64,000 bases of DNA from Letharia columbiana. Lineage: Eukaryota > Ascomycota > Lecanoromycetes > Lecanorales > Parmeliaceae. The translations under genes and the position numbers were made by a program. The DNA is taken from positions 682,001 through 746,000 of the forward strand of contig NW_023501039.1 of NCBI RefSeq assembly GCF_014066305.1, given 5' to 3'. This document shows, in pieces, positions 11,076 to 22,216 of the stretch. Positions within the stretch are counted from its first letter, which is position 1. Every line of letters begins with the position of its first letter. The notes under the pieces were generated by a model. It did not search any database, was not told the DNA's origin, and saw only the letters and a list, made by a program, of their open reading frames with translations.

Positions 11076-13721
11076 ATGGCGGAGATAGTTTTTAGCGGTG
11101 TCACTAACGACGCCGATGTGCAGGGAACACTCTTTCAAGGCATCAAGTTCTGGATCTCGCACAAAGTCCCGCAGAGATCAAGGTTCCTGAGTGATGTCAA
11201 AGTAAAGAGCAGCTGAGCGAGATCATTGTCATGATCACTTTGCTTACTTCTTCGCAGGCCAATGGCGGTGACATTCTTCCTCTGGAAAAGCATGCGAACG
11301 TCAAGATTGTAGATCATGCAAGGAAGGAAGCTCCGCCTGGATCGTATGTTGCTCCGCTGGCTACTCAAGGTCCTTCTACTCTGGGCGCAGCCTGATCTTA
11401 GCCCACACAGACACTCATATACCTTCATCGAGAAGTCAATACGCAATGGCGTTCTAGAAGATCTTGATGATCACAAGGTTGGGCCACCTGAAGGAAATAT
11501 CAGGAGCATTGGGTCCATTGTGCAACCTCCGAAGGGGACGCGCAACAAATACACGGAAGCAGATGACCGTATACTTTGGAAATGGGTCAATGATCATCCT
11601 CAACAGGGGGGTGGTACAGATGGCAATGAAATCTACAAGCAGCTCGAGAAAAAGGTACGAGGAGGGCGTTGAAATTCTAGTAGGTAGTATCGCTGAGTCA
11701 CAAGACAGCATCCACAGCATCCATGGCAATCTTGGAGAGATCGGTGGATAAGGCATCTTAAAGGGAGAACGGCTCCGTTTGCACTTCCTCACAATGCTCC
11801 ACCAACACCACCTTTTGACATTCGCCACACAACCGAGTCCTCAAAGAATTGGGCAATTACATCGGATACCGCCACTGACGATTACCAGTCTTTCTCGGAT
11901 GATGATGCCGAAGCGTTGATGGCCAACGGCGATGACATTTTGAAAATACACCCAGACAACATCAATGAGGCCTGGGAGAGCTGGACTCGAGACCACGATG
12001 TGAGCAGGAGCAAAGTCGTCGTCACATTTAATGGAAACCGCTAACACTTTGACGTTTAGAAGGGTAGTATTCACACTGCACAGCAATGGTACTTATTTTG
12101 GGAGGATAGGGTGCGGCCTAGATATTTCAGAAGAAAGGCCAAACAGACCAGAAGAGCGTCCCCCGAGAAAACTATACCTGCCAGATCCCAGATCCCTATT
12201 TCACCCCAGAGAACGGTGGCCACTCCTCCATCGGCTTTCTCGTCTTTCAAGAGAGACTACTCGCTCATGCCAGAGCTCACCCAGAAGACGATTTCCAAAT
12301 TTCAGAACCCAACCTCACCTAAGAGGTCCAGGGCTGCTCTGCCATCCACTCTATCGCCCGTTTCCAAGTCATACCAATCGCTCATTGCCGAGCCCCTCAA
12401 AAAAACAGTTCCCTTTGAAGTTCGGAACCCTGTCTCACCCAAGAGATCCATGGTCGTCCCCCCCTCATCCGGATTCTCGCCTTCTGTTGAGAGAGACTAT
12501 TCGCTCAACCCGGCGGCCAGAAGCCCATCTTACCATCCTGAGTCACCTACGGTGACAGCCACGGCTCCATCAATGATTCAACAAGCAAAAGACATCCTCA
12601 GCATGCATTTGCCAAGCTTGCCGTCCAAGAACGAGTGGCATACCCAAAGGACCTCTGAGAAAACCCCCTCGCCATATCATGAGACGCTCAAGAGGAAGCA
12701 TGTTGCTATCGAGGAGGACCTCCCGTCAAGTTCGCCCATAGGACCAATTTCTCCGAAGCGTAGGCGGCCAAGTGCGTCAGAGTTGCCCCTGGAAATTGCG
12801 TCAACCCCCGAAAAAAGTCGAGAGCTAGACATTGAAGGTCCATTCTCTCCTCTGTTGATCAAGTTGGAGCTTGAAGAATATGAGCCTAGTCTCCCCGAAG
12901 GTTTCACCAAAAACGATAGTCTTCTTGGCCAACAGCTGTCTGACACTCTTTCCGAGCGTGGCCGTGTTGTCAACGATACACAAGCCGTATTTGGAGACGC
13001 TACCCAGCTGATCGACTTTGACATCCCTGCGCCCGAAGGAGGCTGGGACAATGATGAGCTCCCAGTCCAAAGTTCTAGCCAGCCCTTGGGTTTTGACGTC
13101 TCACCACCGGAAGACGGCAGGGAAGACAACAAGCACAGTAGCAAAGAATCTACTCAGTTGGTAGACTTCGATCTTCTGCCTCCTGAAGGCGGCTGGGCTG
13201 AGGAAGAACCCCAGGTGAAAGAAGAATTCAAAGCCTCAAACACAGAAATGTACGACGCTCAGCCTACTCTACCAGACACTCAGGCAATCCTGCGGAGCAA
13301 AACTCCAGCGCCAGATTTCTCCATCCCAGATCCCGACGGTGGCTGGAACAGCTTGATAGCCCCATCATCGCCGCTCATGCCCAACTCCCCACGCGCTGAA
13401 AGCGTGTTCTCGCAAACAGACCTCAAAGATCAAATGGATGCCTGGATCGATGCTCACGCCATCAAAGGTATATCTGTTGAGCAGGTGGAGTCAGTGCTCA
13501 AGAGTACGAGTATGGACACTACTCTCGCAGACAAGGCTTTACGACATCTGGCGAAGAAAGGAATGTTGCCGAAGGATCGGAGAGGTGTGTGGACGGAATC
13601 AGATGACGAGGACTTGAAATCAACGGATGCGAGGAAAATCCAGCGATTACAGGAGAAGCATGGCGCGGACTGCCTGACGGCGAGATGGGAGTTTCTAGAC
13701 TTTTACGCAGAGGATGCATGA
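11076..13721 (+). CDS. RAP1: Telomere-binding protein Rap1
   Basis: Exons 11076-11201, 11258-11343, 11411-11654, 11709-11999 and 12060-13721 give 802 residues. Residues 1-95 look like a BRCT domain (IVFSGV...GIKFWIS, ...YTFIEKSIRNG). Residues 117-176 are a Myb-type domain with the conserved tryptophans (DDRILWKWVNDHP, then WQSWRDRWIRHLKGR). The last ~100 residues (DLKDQMDAWIDAHAIKG to ARWEFLDFYAEDA) match the Rap1 C-terminal (RCT) protein-binding domain. BRCT-Myb-RCT in this order is diagnostic for Rap1/TERF2IP, which binds telomeres directly or through a partner and recruits regulators of telomere length and silencing. The linker holds three SP[QK]R repeats of 38-40 residues and a strict 25-residue FDxxPPEGGW repeat (see findings). 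With only one Myb domain, binding through a TRF-like partner is more likely than direct DNA binding. Confidence 0.93.
12150..12520 (+). repeat. Three coding repeats with SP[QK]R sites in Rap1
   Basis: Repeat units start near residues 284, 322 and 361. Each has K-T-[IV], then P-x-SP[QK]R, then a Ser/Pro stretch and SY/DYSL. The SP[QK]R serines are at residues 297, 335 and 375 and fit the full cyclin-dependent kinase consensus S-P-x-K/R. Confidence 0.7.
12999..13373 (+). repeat. Five-unit 75-bp coding repeat in Rap1
   Basis: FDIPAPEGGW, FDVSPPEDGR, FDLLPPEGGW and FSIPDPDGGW begin at residues 569, 594, 619 and 669, an exact 25-residue spacing with one degenerate unit at 644. Confidence 0.8.
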
Positions 13722-14389
13722 TGATTGTGGCAGCGAATTCTCAAAGTGAGCGTCGGCGTTTGTTGTGCTCTGGACCTGGAGGGAGTGTTGCGACTGGCAA
13801 CGTTCATCTGACAGTACACGTAGCAACAACGTCCTCGACACCAACGTCCTCGACACCAACATGCAAGTAATTGAAAGCGAGCGCGAGACAGTCTAGAATC
13901 GCCGTTTGCCTCGAATAGGTAGGAAACTTCCGGGACCAGATCAGATCGCCCACTGTTTTCAATCCACACATAGCACTCCTCGAACCAATTGGTTTCCGAA
14001 TACTTTCAAAGTCCTCTCATATTTCCCAGGTCTCAACAGACACTCTCCCAAAACAAGGGACAATCGTGATCAGACAACCCCCCAACCAACCCATCCTCGT
14101 CGGCGAAAGGGAAATCATCTCTCCAGCTCCAAACAGCCCTGATCCCGAATCTCTCAAGATGAACAACCAACCAACCTATTCCGATCGAATTCCCCCAAAA
14201 GTGTGCCAAATTTAATTTGAAAACCCCCCCTCCAACCCCTCGGCAACACAACATGCTCCACCGTAGCCTCGACCTCCGACCTCACTATCTTCAAACCCCT
14301 CGTCCCCCCTCTACGTACAGACGCAAGAATAACCGTCGCTTAATGCCCTTGTCGAACGACAAGGCCCTATCCCGGCCAACGGAGCATCC

Positions 14390-14426
14390 TTTCTTCCTTC
14401 CTTCCTTCCTTCCTTCCTCTCTTTCC
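14390..14426. repeat. (TTCC)n microsatellite
   Basis: About seven tandem copies of TTCC/CTTC. Confidence 0.85.
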
Positions 14427-14587
14427 ATCATCCCCGCCCCGCTGCTTCGGAGAGTGCCTCGAATCGATCTGAACACGACCGCCGACCGGAAAATCGTCTC
14501 CGTGTCCCACAGCAGGGCAGCATACCATATCATATCACAACCGCAGACCCGAACAGTGAGTCGGATCCACGTACGTAAAAGGGAGAT

Positions 14588-14610
14588 CGCACGCACGCAC
14601 GCACGCACGC
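14588..14610. repeat. (ACGC)n microsatellite
   Basis: About five and a half tandem copies of ACGC. Confidence 0.85.
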
Positions 14611-14695
14611 TGCTCTCGTTGGCAAAAACGGAAACGGAAGAGAAACCCGGTAGAAGTGAGATAGATACACTAGATACCATAAAGCACAAGAATTA

Positions 14696-14720
14696 CCCCC
14701 CCCCCCCCCCCCCCCCCCCC
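14696..14720. repeat. Poly(C) tract, 25 nt
   Basis: Uninterrupted run of 25 C. Its exact length may be affected by sequencing error. Confidence 0.85.
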
Positions 14721-15202
14721 GTGTCCTCTATTCTCAAGCAACGAACCTTTTCCAACAGGCAACGGAGCCCGCAACGTCACCGGGGGATAGACGACTGGGA
14801 CGCTGAGCGCGACCCCCTTTTGCGCGGCCGAAGCGTCGGACCCTGGGGCCCGTGTCGGCTCGGGATTGATGGCTGGCGGTTCGGCTGGGCGGGGTTTGGG
14901 AGGTGGTGGGGATACCGCGGGGGCTTTGTCGGGTTGGATTGATGGTTTGTTTTGGATGTGGTGCAGGATTAACACTGTTTTTGGTTTCATGGGGGGTTCG
15001 ATGGGTGGGAGGGCGCTGTGCTTGTGGGGGGGGGGGTAAGGGGTTGCAAGTATGACTTTCTTATCTGGATGGATTTTGACCGTATGGCGAGCCTACTAGG
15101 TTGCAAGACGGATGATCGGGGATTGGTAAGGCGCTCATTCAAGCGGCCGAGTGTGGGATCCTCTTTCTCCCTTCACTCCTATATAAAGGTCCGCCATACC
15201 AC

Positions 15203-18066
15203 TTACGACGCGGTAACGACACCGGTGCCCCCGGCCTTGATCTTCCTCGCCACACCACCGGGTCTCCGTTTGTACTTCCTGGGATCTGTTTCCACAGTCA
15301 GCGCAAGTATCTATCTCTTCCCCAGACGACCACGAGGACCACATACCTTTCCTCGACTACGCAGATTTCCGAGTTAGCATTGCTGGTTCGAGATAGGTAG
15401 TGGAGTGGCAAGACTAACCATGCGACTCTTATCGCGCGTCCCCTTGCCCCCCTCCCAAAACCCGCTCCCGGCTTTCTTAATAAGACTCGAATGACAGATA
15501 CCACAATCCTCGGGTCTATAATTCTGCTCTCTCGAACAGTACCCACATATCATGCGATTGGCATGCTCATTCGGGTGATCGCTTTCGGTATCATGACATT
15601 TGTCGCAGGCAAATACTCTAGAGCAGCAACTGAAACGGAACCAGCGGTAGGATTTGCTATAGTGGGTACAGCGGCCATTTCGGGGTAGGGGTTGGCCTGC
15701 GGTAATGCCCAGGGAGTCTTTGGGCCTTTTACGGACGGGGGCTCGGTTTGCGCGGGCTGCGGCCGATATGAGGAGAAATTTCACTTCGGGGATTTTGAAG
15801 GCTGGATGCGTTTCGTCAGAAAGTCGCTATGATCAAGGCATAAAATAGGGAATCTTACTCATTTTGCGATGACACTCTCGGCAAACTGCCATGGAAGACT
15901 CGCCGCGAACCGATACTAAACCTGGCGCAGGCTGTGTGGTTGAGCATTCAGAGCAAATTGGGAGAAAGTTACTGTAACAATGTAAGTGAGGTACTAGGAA
16001 GTAAAGAGGGTAGCTATGTCACCTTGGAAGCATATCAAGCACAGTACACCCCTCGAGATCCAGGTACCCAGCTCTCACAGAATTCGCATGCATGAGCTCC
16101 CTTCGATAACCGACGCCAAGAGGCATGGCGCACTTTTTACAAGACTCAGAGCGGCTTGCATTATTCCGCAGGTTGCTGATGTCCATAGTATCCTTGCAAC
16201 GCTCGCACTTGATCGTGATACACAAAGAGACGAGCTCTAGCAGCTCAATGCCGTAGAGCTCTAAGAATGGGAAGGAAAGAGAGATGCCACGCTCTGGAGC
16301 CGTTGTTGATGTCGATGATTCAGGAACACGATCGACAGCAGCGCCTCCGTCATCTTCGTCTTCGTCGCCTGAATCGTAGGAGTCAGAGTACTCGCTGTCA
16401 GTGGAATCTTCCACTTCGTTTTGAGCAGACCACTCGGGAGGGCGTGGGATGAACTTGATATGGCTGCGATCGTCTTCGTCACCTTTCGCTGGGCCAATGT
16501 CTTTTTCAGGGGCTGCTTCCTCCACTGACAGAGGGGCGACGTCTGGAAAATCAGCCTTTTCTGCTTCTGGCTCTTCCAGAGGCTGTGTAGCCAGCAAATG
16601 CATATTCTGTGCCAAATAATTCACATGCCCCATCAACGTCGTTGCCGGACTCTCCTTGATTTTCTTCTCAAACCCTCTTTCGGTATTCTTGGCCGCTTCT
16701 CTACTCACACCTTGAATTTCCACCCTACAATGCTGCAAGGGGTAAAGCGAAGGGACAAAGAGCTTAATAGTGTTGACAGCTTGTAACGGCACAGGCAGAT
16801 CTTCATGTTTCCGTGGCGCTATGGGGATCGTATAAGCTACGCCGTCCGAAGACTTGGAAAAGAGAGGGAGACGGCCTATGCGGGCTTCAAGCTGGCGCGT
16901 TTCTGCCTCTCGACGTTCTGAAGCGAGACGACGTACTTCTGGGGTGAAGAACTTTTGAGGTCTGCTGGGATTCGTGGGCTGTGGTCGAGGTTCTCTAATG
17001 TCTTGAGCAGGCTTGACTGGCTCTTGCTCTACACTTCTTCCCTGTACCGGTATTTTGTTTGGGATGATAGTGATAGTCTCAGCCTTCTGCTCCGTAAGCA
17101 AGCTCTCCAGCTGTTTGTCCAGATTGTTCATCAGCCCCAACAGCGTGCTCTGCGGCCTACTCTCCGCCAAACGGGCAAAGCCACGCTCGATGTTGATCTG
17201 AAAACCTCTACCCATCTCCTTGTTCTTGACATGGATGGACGGTCTTCCCTCTTTGGGGTAGGTGACCGGCACATGGAGCACGCACTCCAACCCGACCATC
17301 TCAAAGGGAAAGTCTGGGTCTGAGGGTGCCATAGAGAAAGCATAGCTTGTCCCGCCATTTTCGCTCTGCTCTGTGGGAGAGAACCTCCGCTTCAGCTGTT
17401 TGATCTGAAACTCCCTTGGGTCTTCGGTCTGAGCTATGGGGACGGGCTTGCTGACTACGCGGCTTCCATCTACGGGCGGTGGTATGAAGCGGCGGCCTTC
17501 CGTCAAGCTTGTAGATGGGACACCGGCTGGTGTATCACTCCGGGCCTCGGTCTGCTTGGAGCTGCCAGCAGGGTTCCCTGGTAGCGCAGATTGTGCAACG
17601 TGCCGGGGACGTGTCCTCGGCTTAGGTCCATTACTGGCGTCTTTCAGCCTGGAAGGATCGTGAATGAAGGGGCAAGCGTCACCGGTTCGACAACCTGCAA
17701 TGTCATTTTATGAGACGCAAGCACAGACTAGATACTAGGTGCAGAATGTGACCACGTAACAGAGGTCGAGATCGACGCTTGTAAGATGAAGCACGTGCAC
17801 ACACACCAGACATTCATCGTCACCAAAGGCACTATGAAAAAGGAAGGAAACGGATGGAATTACCATTTTTGGTGGCATAAAACTTGCAGTAGTTCGTTTT
17901 CCCCTGTGGCAATGCCGGTTGACGTGATGGCTGAGGCGCAGAGCCTCCCCCTTGAACAGCGCCGAGGAAAAAGAATCAGCATGCGTGTCCTTGTGACCAA
18001 GTTTTTTGCCAGCGCATCATCTCGCTTTCACATACCAACAACGAGCTGACTTGTTTGGTTGTCCAT
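15203..18066 (-). CDS. CCCH and CHY zinc-finger protein
   Basis: Exons (minus) 18066-18036, 17950-17864, 17694-16023, 15971-15859, 15801-15419, 15356-15347 and 15285-15203 total 2379 nt, or 792 residues. Near residue 32 a CCCH finger spans an intron (C-x8-C-x5-C-x3-H; the second half is CRTGDACPFIH). Two repeated modules follow (HVPVTYPKEGRPSIHVKNKE...GLMNNLDKQLESLL and KLFVPSLYPLQHCRVEIQG...LMGHVNYLAQNMHLL), which look RWD/UBC-like. A highly acidic stretch precedes a CxxC-rich region (CERCKDTMD, CKKCAMPLG, CSEC, CREC). The C-terminal CHY finger carries CTHYSKSYRWFRFSCC, ACDKCHD, ICGYCSREQ and DCGICH. CHY fingers occur in Hot13/RCHY1-type proteins and bind zinc; this fungal fusion with a CCCH finger has no settled function. 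Exon 6 is only 10 nt. The tail SRKDPRKYKRRPGG is basic. Confidence 0.88.
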
Positions 18067-19867
18067 GATTCGTTACCCAGGAACGTGGATGTGGGATGTC
18101 TTTGAGTCTTGACTTTTGGTTTGATATTGGGCCGAGTCTTTGATAGAACGTCGTTGGATTATGCAGGTTGTGAATTAGTGGGGACCTCAGATGCGCGTGC
18201 TTACCGACTTGCAGATATTCCCCGAGAATGGGCGATGATCGGTCAGGTGAATGGTGTTTTGAACGCCAAACCGGACGCCACAAGTTGCTCCAAGGGTTTC
18301 CGAGGCCTGCGGATGAACGAGAGTATTGTGTTCACGCGTTACATTTGACGGCCGAGATATAGTGTGAATTATGAGAGACGGTTCCCTCGGTTGCGCGAAA
18401 GAAAGAAAGACTAGGTAGTACTATCACCATACACTATCTATCACCACTATCTACCATAACGGCCTTGCTCGGTTGAAAGCGATGAGTCAACGGCAACAAC
18501 GGCATGACAGGACATGACAGCAGTCCGGATAGAAGGTACACTACAGTAAGTATGATTGTTGATCTTCCAACTCGGCGATGATCTGCTATCTGCTCTCGTC
18601 TTTTTGCCTTCTTGCCGTCTTGCAGTATCTACTATCTACCGTACCGCTGTCGACCAGAACTCTAAAAGGTCGATACAAGTAATTGTCCCTTGATTTGCAC
18701 GCTAGAGTTCAGCTTGGTAACCCATCATTCGCACGCACGCCGAACAGCGCAATGCACGCAATGCAAAACAACCTCCCCACCTCCCCCCCCTTATCGTAAC
18801 TGCAAACCCTAATCACAGGAGCCCTACGCCAAGGCACCTCCCCCCCCCCCCCCACCCACAATGAATGAAACAAATAACAATGCCCCTCCAACCTGGGCCT
18901 ACCCAGCAGGAAGTGGGTTCCTCCACCGCATACGGAGTGCATGAGTCGGCATGATTAGTCCCCAATGACCGCGATGCAAATTTCCCAACCCTGTGGTAAA
19001 GTTGAATGTGGGTGTAGGGCCCCGACGAACCCCTGGGGGCGCTTAAATTATCGGCGCTTGGGGAAGCACAAGGGGACATGTTGAAATGTGCTCCTGCATG
19101 CAACGGTCAAGCTTTCTGACCTTTTCATGTGTGATAAGCGAGAAATGGCTACATATGACTGCGACTTCGCATACCACTTTCCTGGTACTTTAGAATGCTC
19201 CTTGGGCCATCCATCGGACATGTCCGGAAGATATGGTCATAGGCTAAAGTACTTCTGGCACACGAGGAAGCGAGAGAAAGCAAGAGACTGAGAGTGATGC
19301 CCAACGGTGGCTTGGCCTGTTGCATGTGTGCAAAGCAAGACCTTGCAGAAAGCATCACAACTCACGCAACACGACTTCGGGCGATGTGTTCAGAATGGCA
19401 GGAGTAATTTCTTGATTGTGCCTATGTACTGTTATCAACTGCCTCTGCCGAAGCCGTTGCCTCCACCAAGCCAACGGTCTCGGGGCCTTCCCGTCTCCTT
19501 CGCACTGTTGAAGCTTGTTCTTCAAAAGGGGCTTTGCCGATGAGAACCGCATCTATGGCACCTCGGAGGTAGGATCGAAACCCCTCAGCCCTTTCCGTCC
19601 CGAAAAAAACATACAGCAATTTTGCAATGTGCGAGGCACAGAGCAGTAGTGGTATCATATGTAGTATTGCATGATCGAACCTTTTTGGAAAACGCCGCCA
19701 CTGATGGCTCCGTGTATGAAACATCGCTAAAAGTGGTCATGATGCCGCTGCGCCATGCTGTGAAGATGCCTCTGAAATATATTCGCTAAAGCGCAGCGTG
19801 AAGAAAATGAGAATCGTTAGTAGTAGCTCTGCTGTATTCGTAATATGTGCGGAAGCAGTACGCATGG
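18067..19867. other. 1.8-kb intergenic region
   Basis: Upstream of the CHY gene and downstream of the next minus-strand gene. A C-run of 14 lies at 18840-18853. A 100-codon minus-strand ORF (19724-19422) has one hydrophobic patch but no family signature. No supported gene. Confidence 0.5.
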
Positions 19868-21573
19868 CTACCAGCCAGCCCTGTGGTATTCACCAAGCCC
19901 TGCTTCGAAGTAGTGATCGAAGGAGGTGTTCCTAGATCCCTGCGTGGAGGCTTGCACTGCTTCGCCGGGAAAGTGTTGTAGACTCGTCAGGTTTTGGGCA
20001 GTGTGCCGACGTTTTATCATGGCGTTGGTTGTTGCCTTTTTCTGCTGTCGCTCCCACAGGACGTTCGTTCTTAGTGACTCAGTCATCTCCGTAGCAAGCA
20101 TGTGTCGGCGTGTAGTTTTGGGTGAAAAGGCCATTTGTTGTGCGTTGCCGGCAGTCATAACTATGGGTTTCGATCTGGTCATCTGTCCTGGAAGCAAGGT
20201 AAGTGAAGCGTCCTCCACCGGAGAAAGTCCATCGGAAGGACCGGTCAAGGTCGACGTTTTGGTTCGTCTTATCACTGGAGTGGATTTTGAGGCCAGATTT
20301 GCGAAAGTAGCAGCCCGGTCGAGCTGATGTAATTCAGTTGTTAAGACAGATCGCCGTGATACTAGATTTGGTTGCGAGTCGACACGTTGGAATAACGGAT
20401 TGTCGTTGGCAGTATTCTCAGCACTTTCTGATGCGTCATCTTCCCAGTCGTCATCGTCCTCCTCCTCAGAGTCATCATCAATGGCGCTCTCGTCATCTTC
20501 GTCGGACTCAAACACCTCCTCATCCTCGTGAGATCTCTTTTCCAAGGCGCGTGACTCGACCTCGTCCCTGAAGGAAAGTGTCTTTTTGTTTCCACTCGGC
20601 CGCTTGAGGCCTAGGGTGAGTGAGCTTTGCTGAGGTTGAGAAGTCATTTTTTCGTCCAAGGAACTGTCGTCTTCTCCTGAGGAGCATCCAAGCAGGAACA
20701 CGGGACCCTTCTTAGAGGCGGTCTCTGTTTTGTTGGTGGAATTGTGTTTCATCGGCATCGCTTCAGGAGCGAGGTGTGTGTGAGAGCGATAGAAGGACTC
20801 CTGGCCCATCGAGAATCCTCGAACCACGCTGTGCGAATTGAGAATCTCGGCACTGGTATCAGAACCAACCGTCTGCTGTGGGCTGTTGTCGCTATCAGGA
20901 CTACTTGGAGGAGCAGTGAATGAGGAAGATTCCGAGGAACGGAAAGGTGCATCAATGGTGGGAGACGCCGCACGAGGAGTGACATCGGTAGACAGTGGCA
21001 TTGGTGGCATTGCATCGGCAATCCTTGGTGAAAGAGGCGCGATCTCCTGCTTGTCTTGGATCGAATGGACCATCTTCTCCAGGCCCAAGGAGGTAATGTG
21101 TTTCTCTTTCCCTCTGCTCCTTGATAATGTGGGTTCGGATTTTGGTGATGTGTTGGGGTGAATATTGAGGGGTGCTGTGGGTGGCGATTGAGTATCTTCG
21201 CTTGAGTTTGAGCCAATGGAGACCAAAGATTCGACGCTGGCGGAGAGGCCAGGCACGTCCCTGCGATTTGGTCTCGACCTCGCGAAATCAATTGTAGGTG
21301 TGGTGGTGTGGTTATGTTGTGGCTGAGGCTCGCAGCAGAGGGTTTCTCGGTTCCATAATCGCCATGTGAGATTCTCTAGCCGGCGACCGTCCTCCATTGA
21401 CTCGGCGCATTTCGAAAACACTGGGACGTATATTAGTATGAGTTTTGGGAAGGCAGTGCCAGAGACGACGTACTACTGTACAAGCCGAAGAGGTGTTCCG
21501 CATTCCTGGTGTCCAATTCTCGCAATTTCTCCACGTCCACCGAGAGCATGGGGGTTTCCAATCGAATCGGCAT
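19868..21573 (-). CDS. AreA GATA-like / DUF3295 regulatory-type protein
   Basis: Exons (minus) 21573-21474 and 21420-19868 give 550 residues. The N-terminal block (MLSVDVEKLRELDTRNAEHL, then FSKCAESMEDGRRLENLTWR and LWNRE) matches the motif in Pfam called the AreA GATA-like domain (formerly DUF1752), shared by AreA and several non-GATA fungal regulators. The C-terminal ~110 residues (SPKTTRRHMLATEMTESLR, LWERQQKKATTNAMIKRRHT) match DUF3295. The middle is Ser/Pro-rich with a long acidic run (ESDEDDESAIDDDSEEEDDD). There is no GATA zinc finger, so DNA binding is not implied; a role in nutrient-responsive signalling is only inferred. The intron uses a GTACGT donor. The start is the ATG in ACAACATG at 21573; codons upstream in the same frame lack an ATG. 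Confidence 0.82.
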
Positions 21574-22040
21574 GTTGTAAAACACTCGCGACGAGTGTAA
21601 GCAAGAATTGAAGCCAGGTGAGTAGTGGTTGAGAGTTTTCAAGTGTTGTGGGTGGTGTTGAGAATTCTCGTCAGGCACCGTTATTGCCCGAGGCACGGAA
21701 TCGATCTAGAAGGGTGTGGTGGAAGGTCTTTGCCACTTGCAAATTTTGCAGGTGGGCGGCGTTAAACTGAGTAAGAAGAATCAGTATACGAGCAGAATTG
21801 AGGCCGTAAAATGGGCTTGGTAAGGAAGGTGAAGGAAGTGGTGATATAGACTTGGTGAAGAATAAAGTTGGAGGAGGATTACGGGCGTGAATGTGGAGTT
21901 GGGATGTGGAGGAAAGTGGAGGTGGTTTTGTTACCAGGATGAGTGAGGATCTGTTGCAGCGCAGCGGTGTAAAGCGATTACGGATGCCCCGATGATCGAT
22001 TACTGTACCTTCGGTGCGATCGATCCAACAAGTTCCATAA

Positions 22041-22091
22041 TCAGTAGTAGTAATGATGGAAGGAGTAGTAGGAGTAGTAGTAGTAGGGTAG
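22041..22091. repeat. Imperfect (TAG)n tract
   Basis: Interrupted TAG/AGT trinucleotide repeats upstream of the DUF3295-type gene. Confidence 0.7.
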
Positions 22092-22187
22092 TATGTATGC
22101 GTCAAGGTAAGGTGAAATGGATAGGCTGAATGTTAAGCTTGCTTATTTTCTGGTTATGCTGGTTATATTCTGGACCCAAGTCAGAGT

Positions 22188-22216
22188 ATGCATGCATGTA
22201 TGCATGTATGCATGCA
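22188..22216. repeat. ATGCATGT array, nearly palindromic
   Basis: Three tandem 8-bp units flanked by GCATGC at both ends, able to form a hairpin. Confidence 0.75.

Larger units (their letters stand above)
13722..15202. other. 1.5-kb convergent intergenic region rich in simple repeats
   Basis: No convincing gene. It holds a 15-bp tandem duplication (about 13828-13858), a (TTCC)n tract (14390-14420), an (ACGC)n tract (14588-14610), a 25-C run (14696-14720) and an 11-G run (15026-15036). A 241-codon plus-strand ORF crosses these tracts and looks like chance. Confidence 0.6.

Noticed and set aside
14217..14942. 241-codon plus-strand ORF
   Set aside because: It is carried by simple repeats and the poly(C) tract, has no domain and overlaps equally long nonsense ORFs on the other strand.
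19422..19724. 100-codon minus-strand ORF
   Set aside because: One hydrophobic patch only, no in-frame partner exons and no recognised motif.
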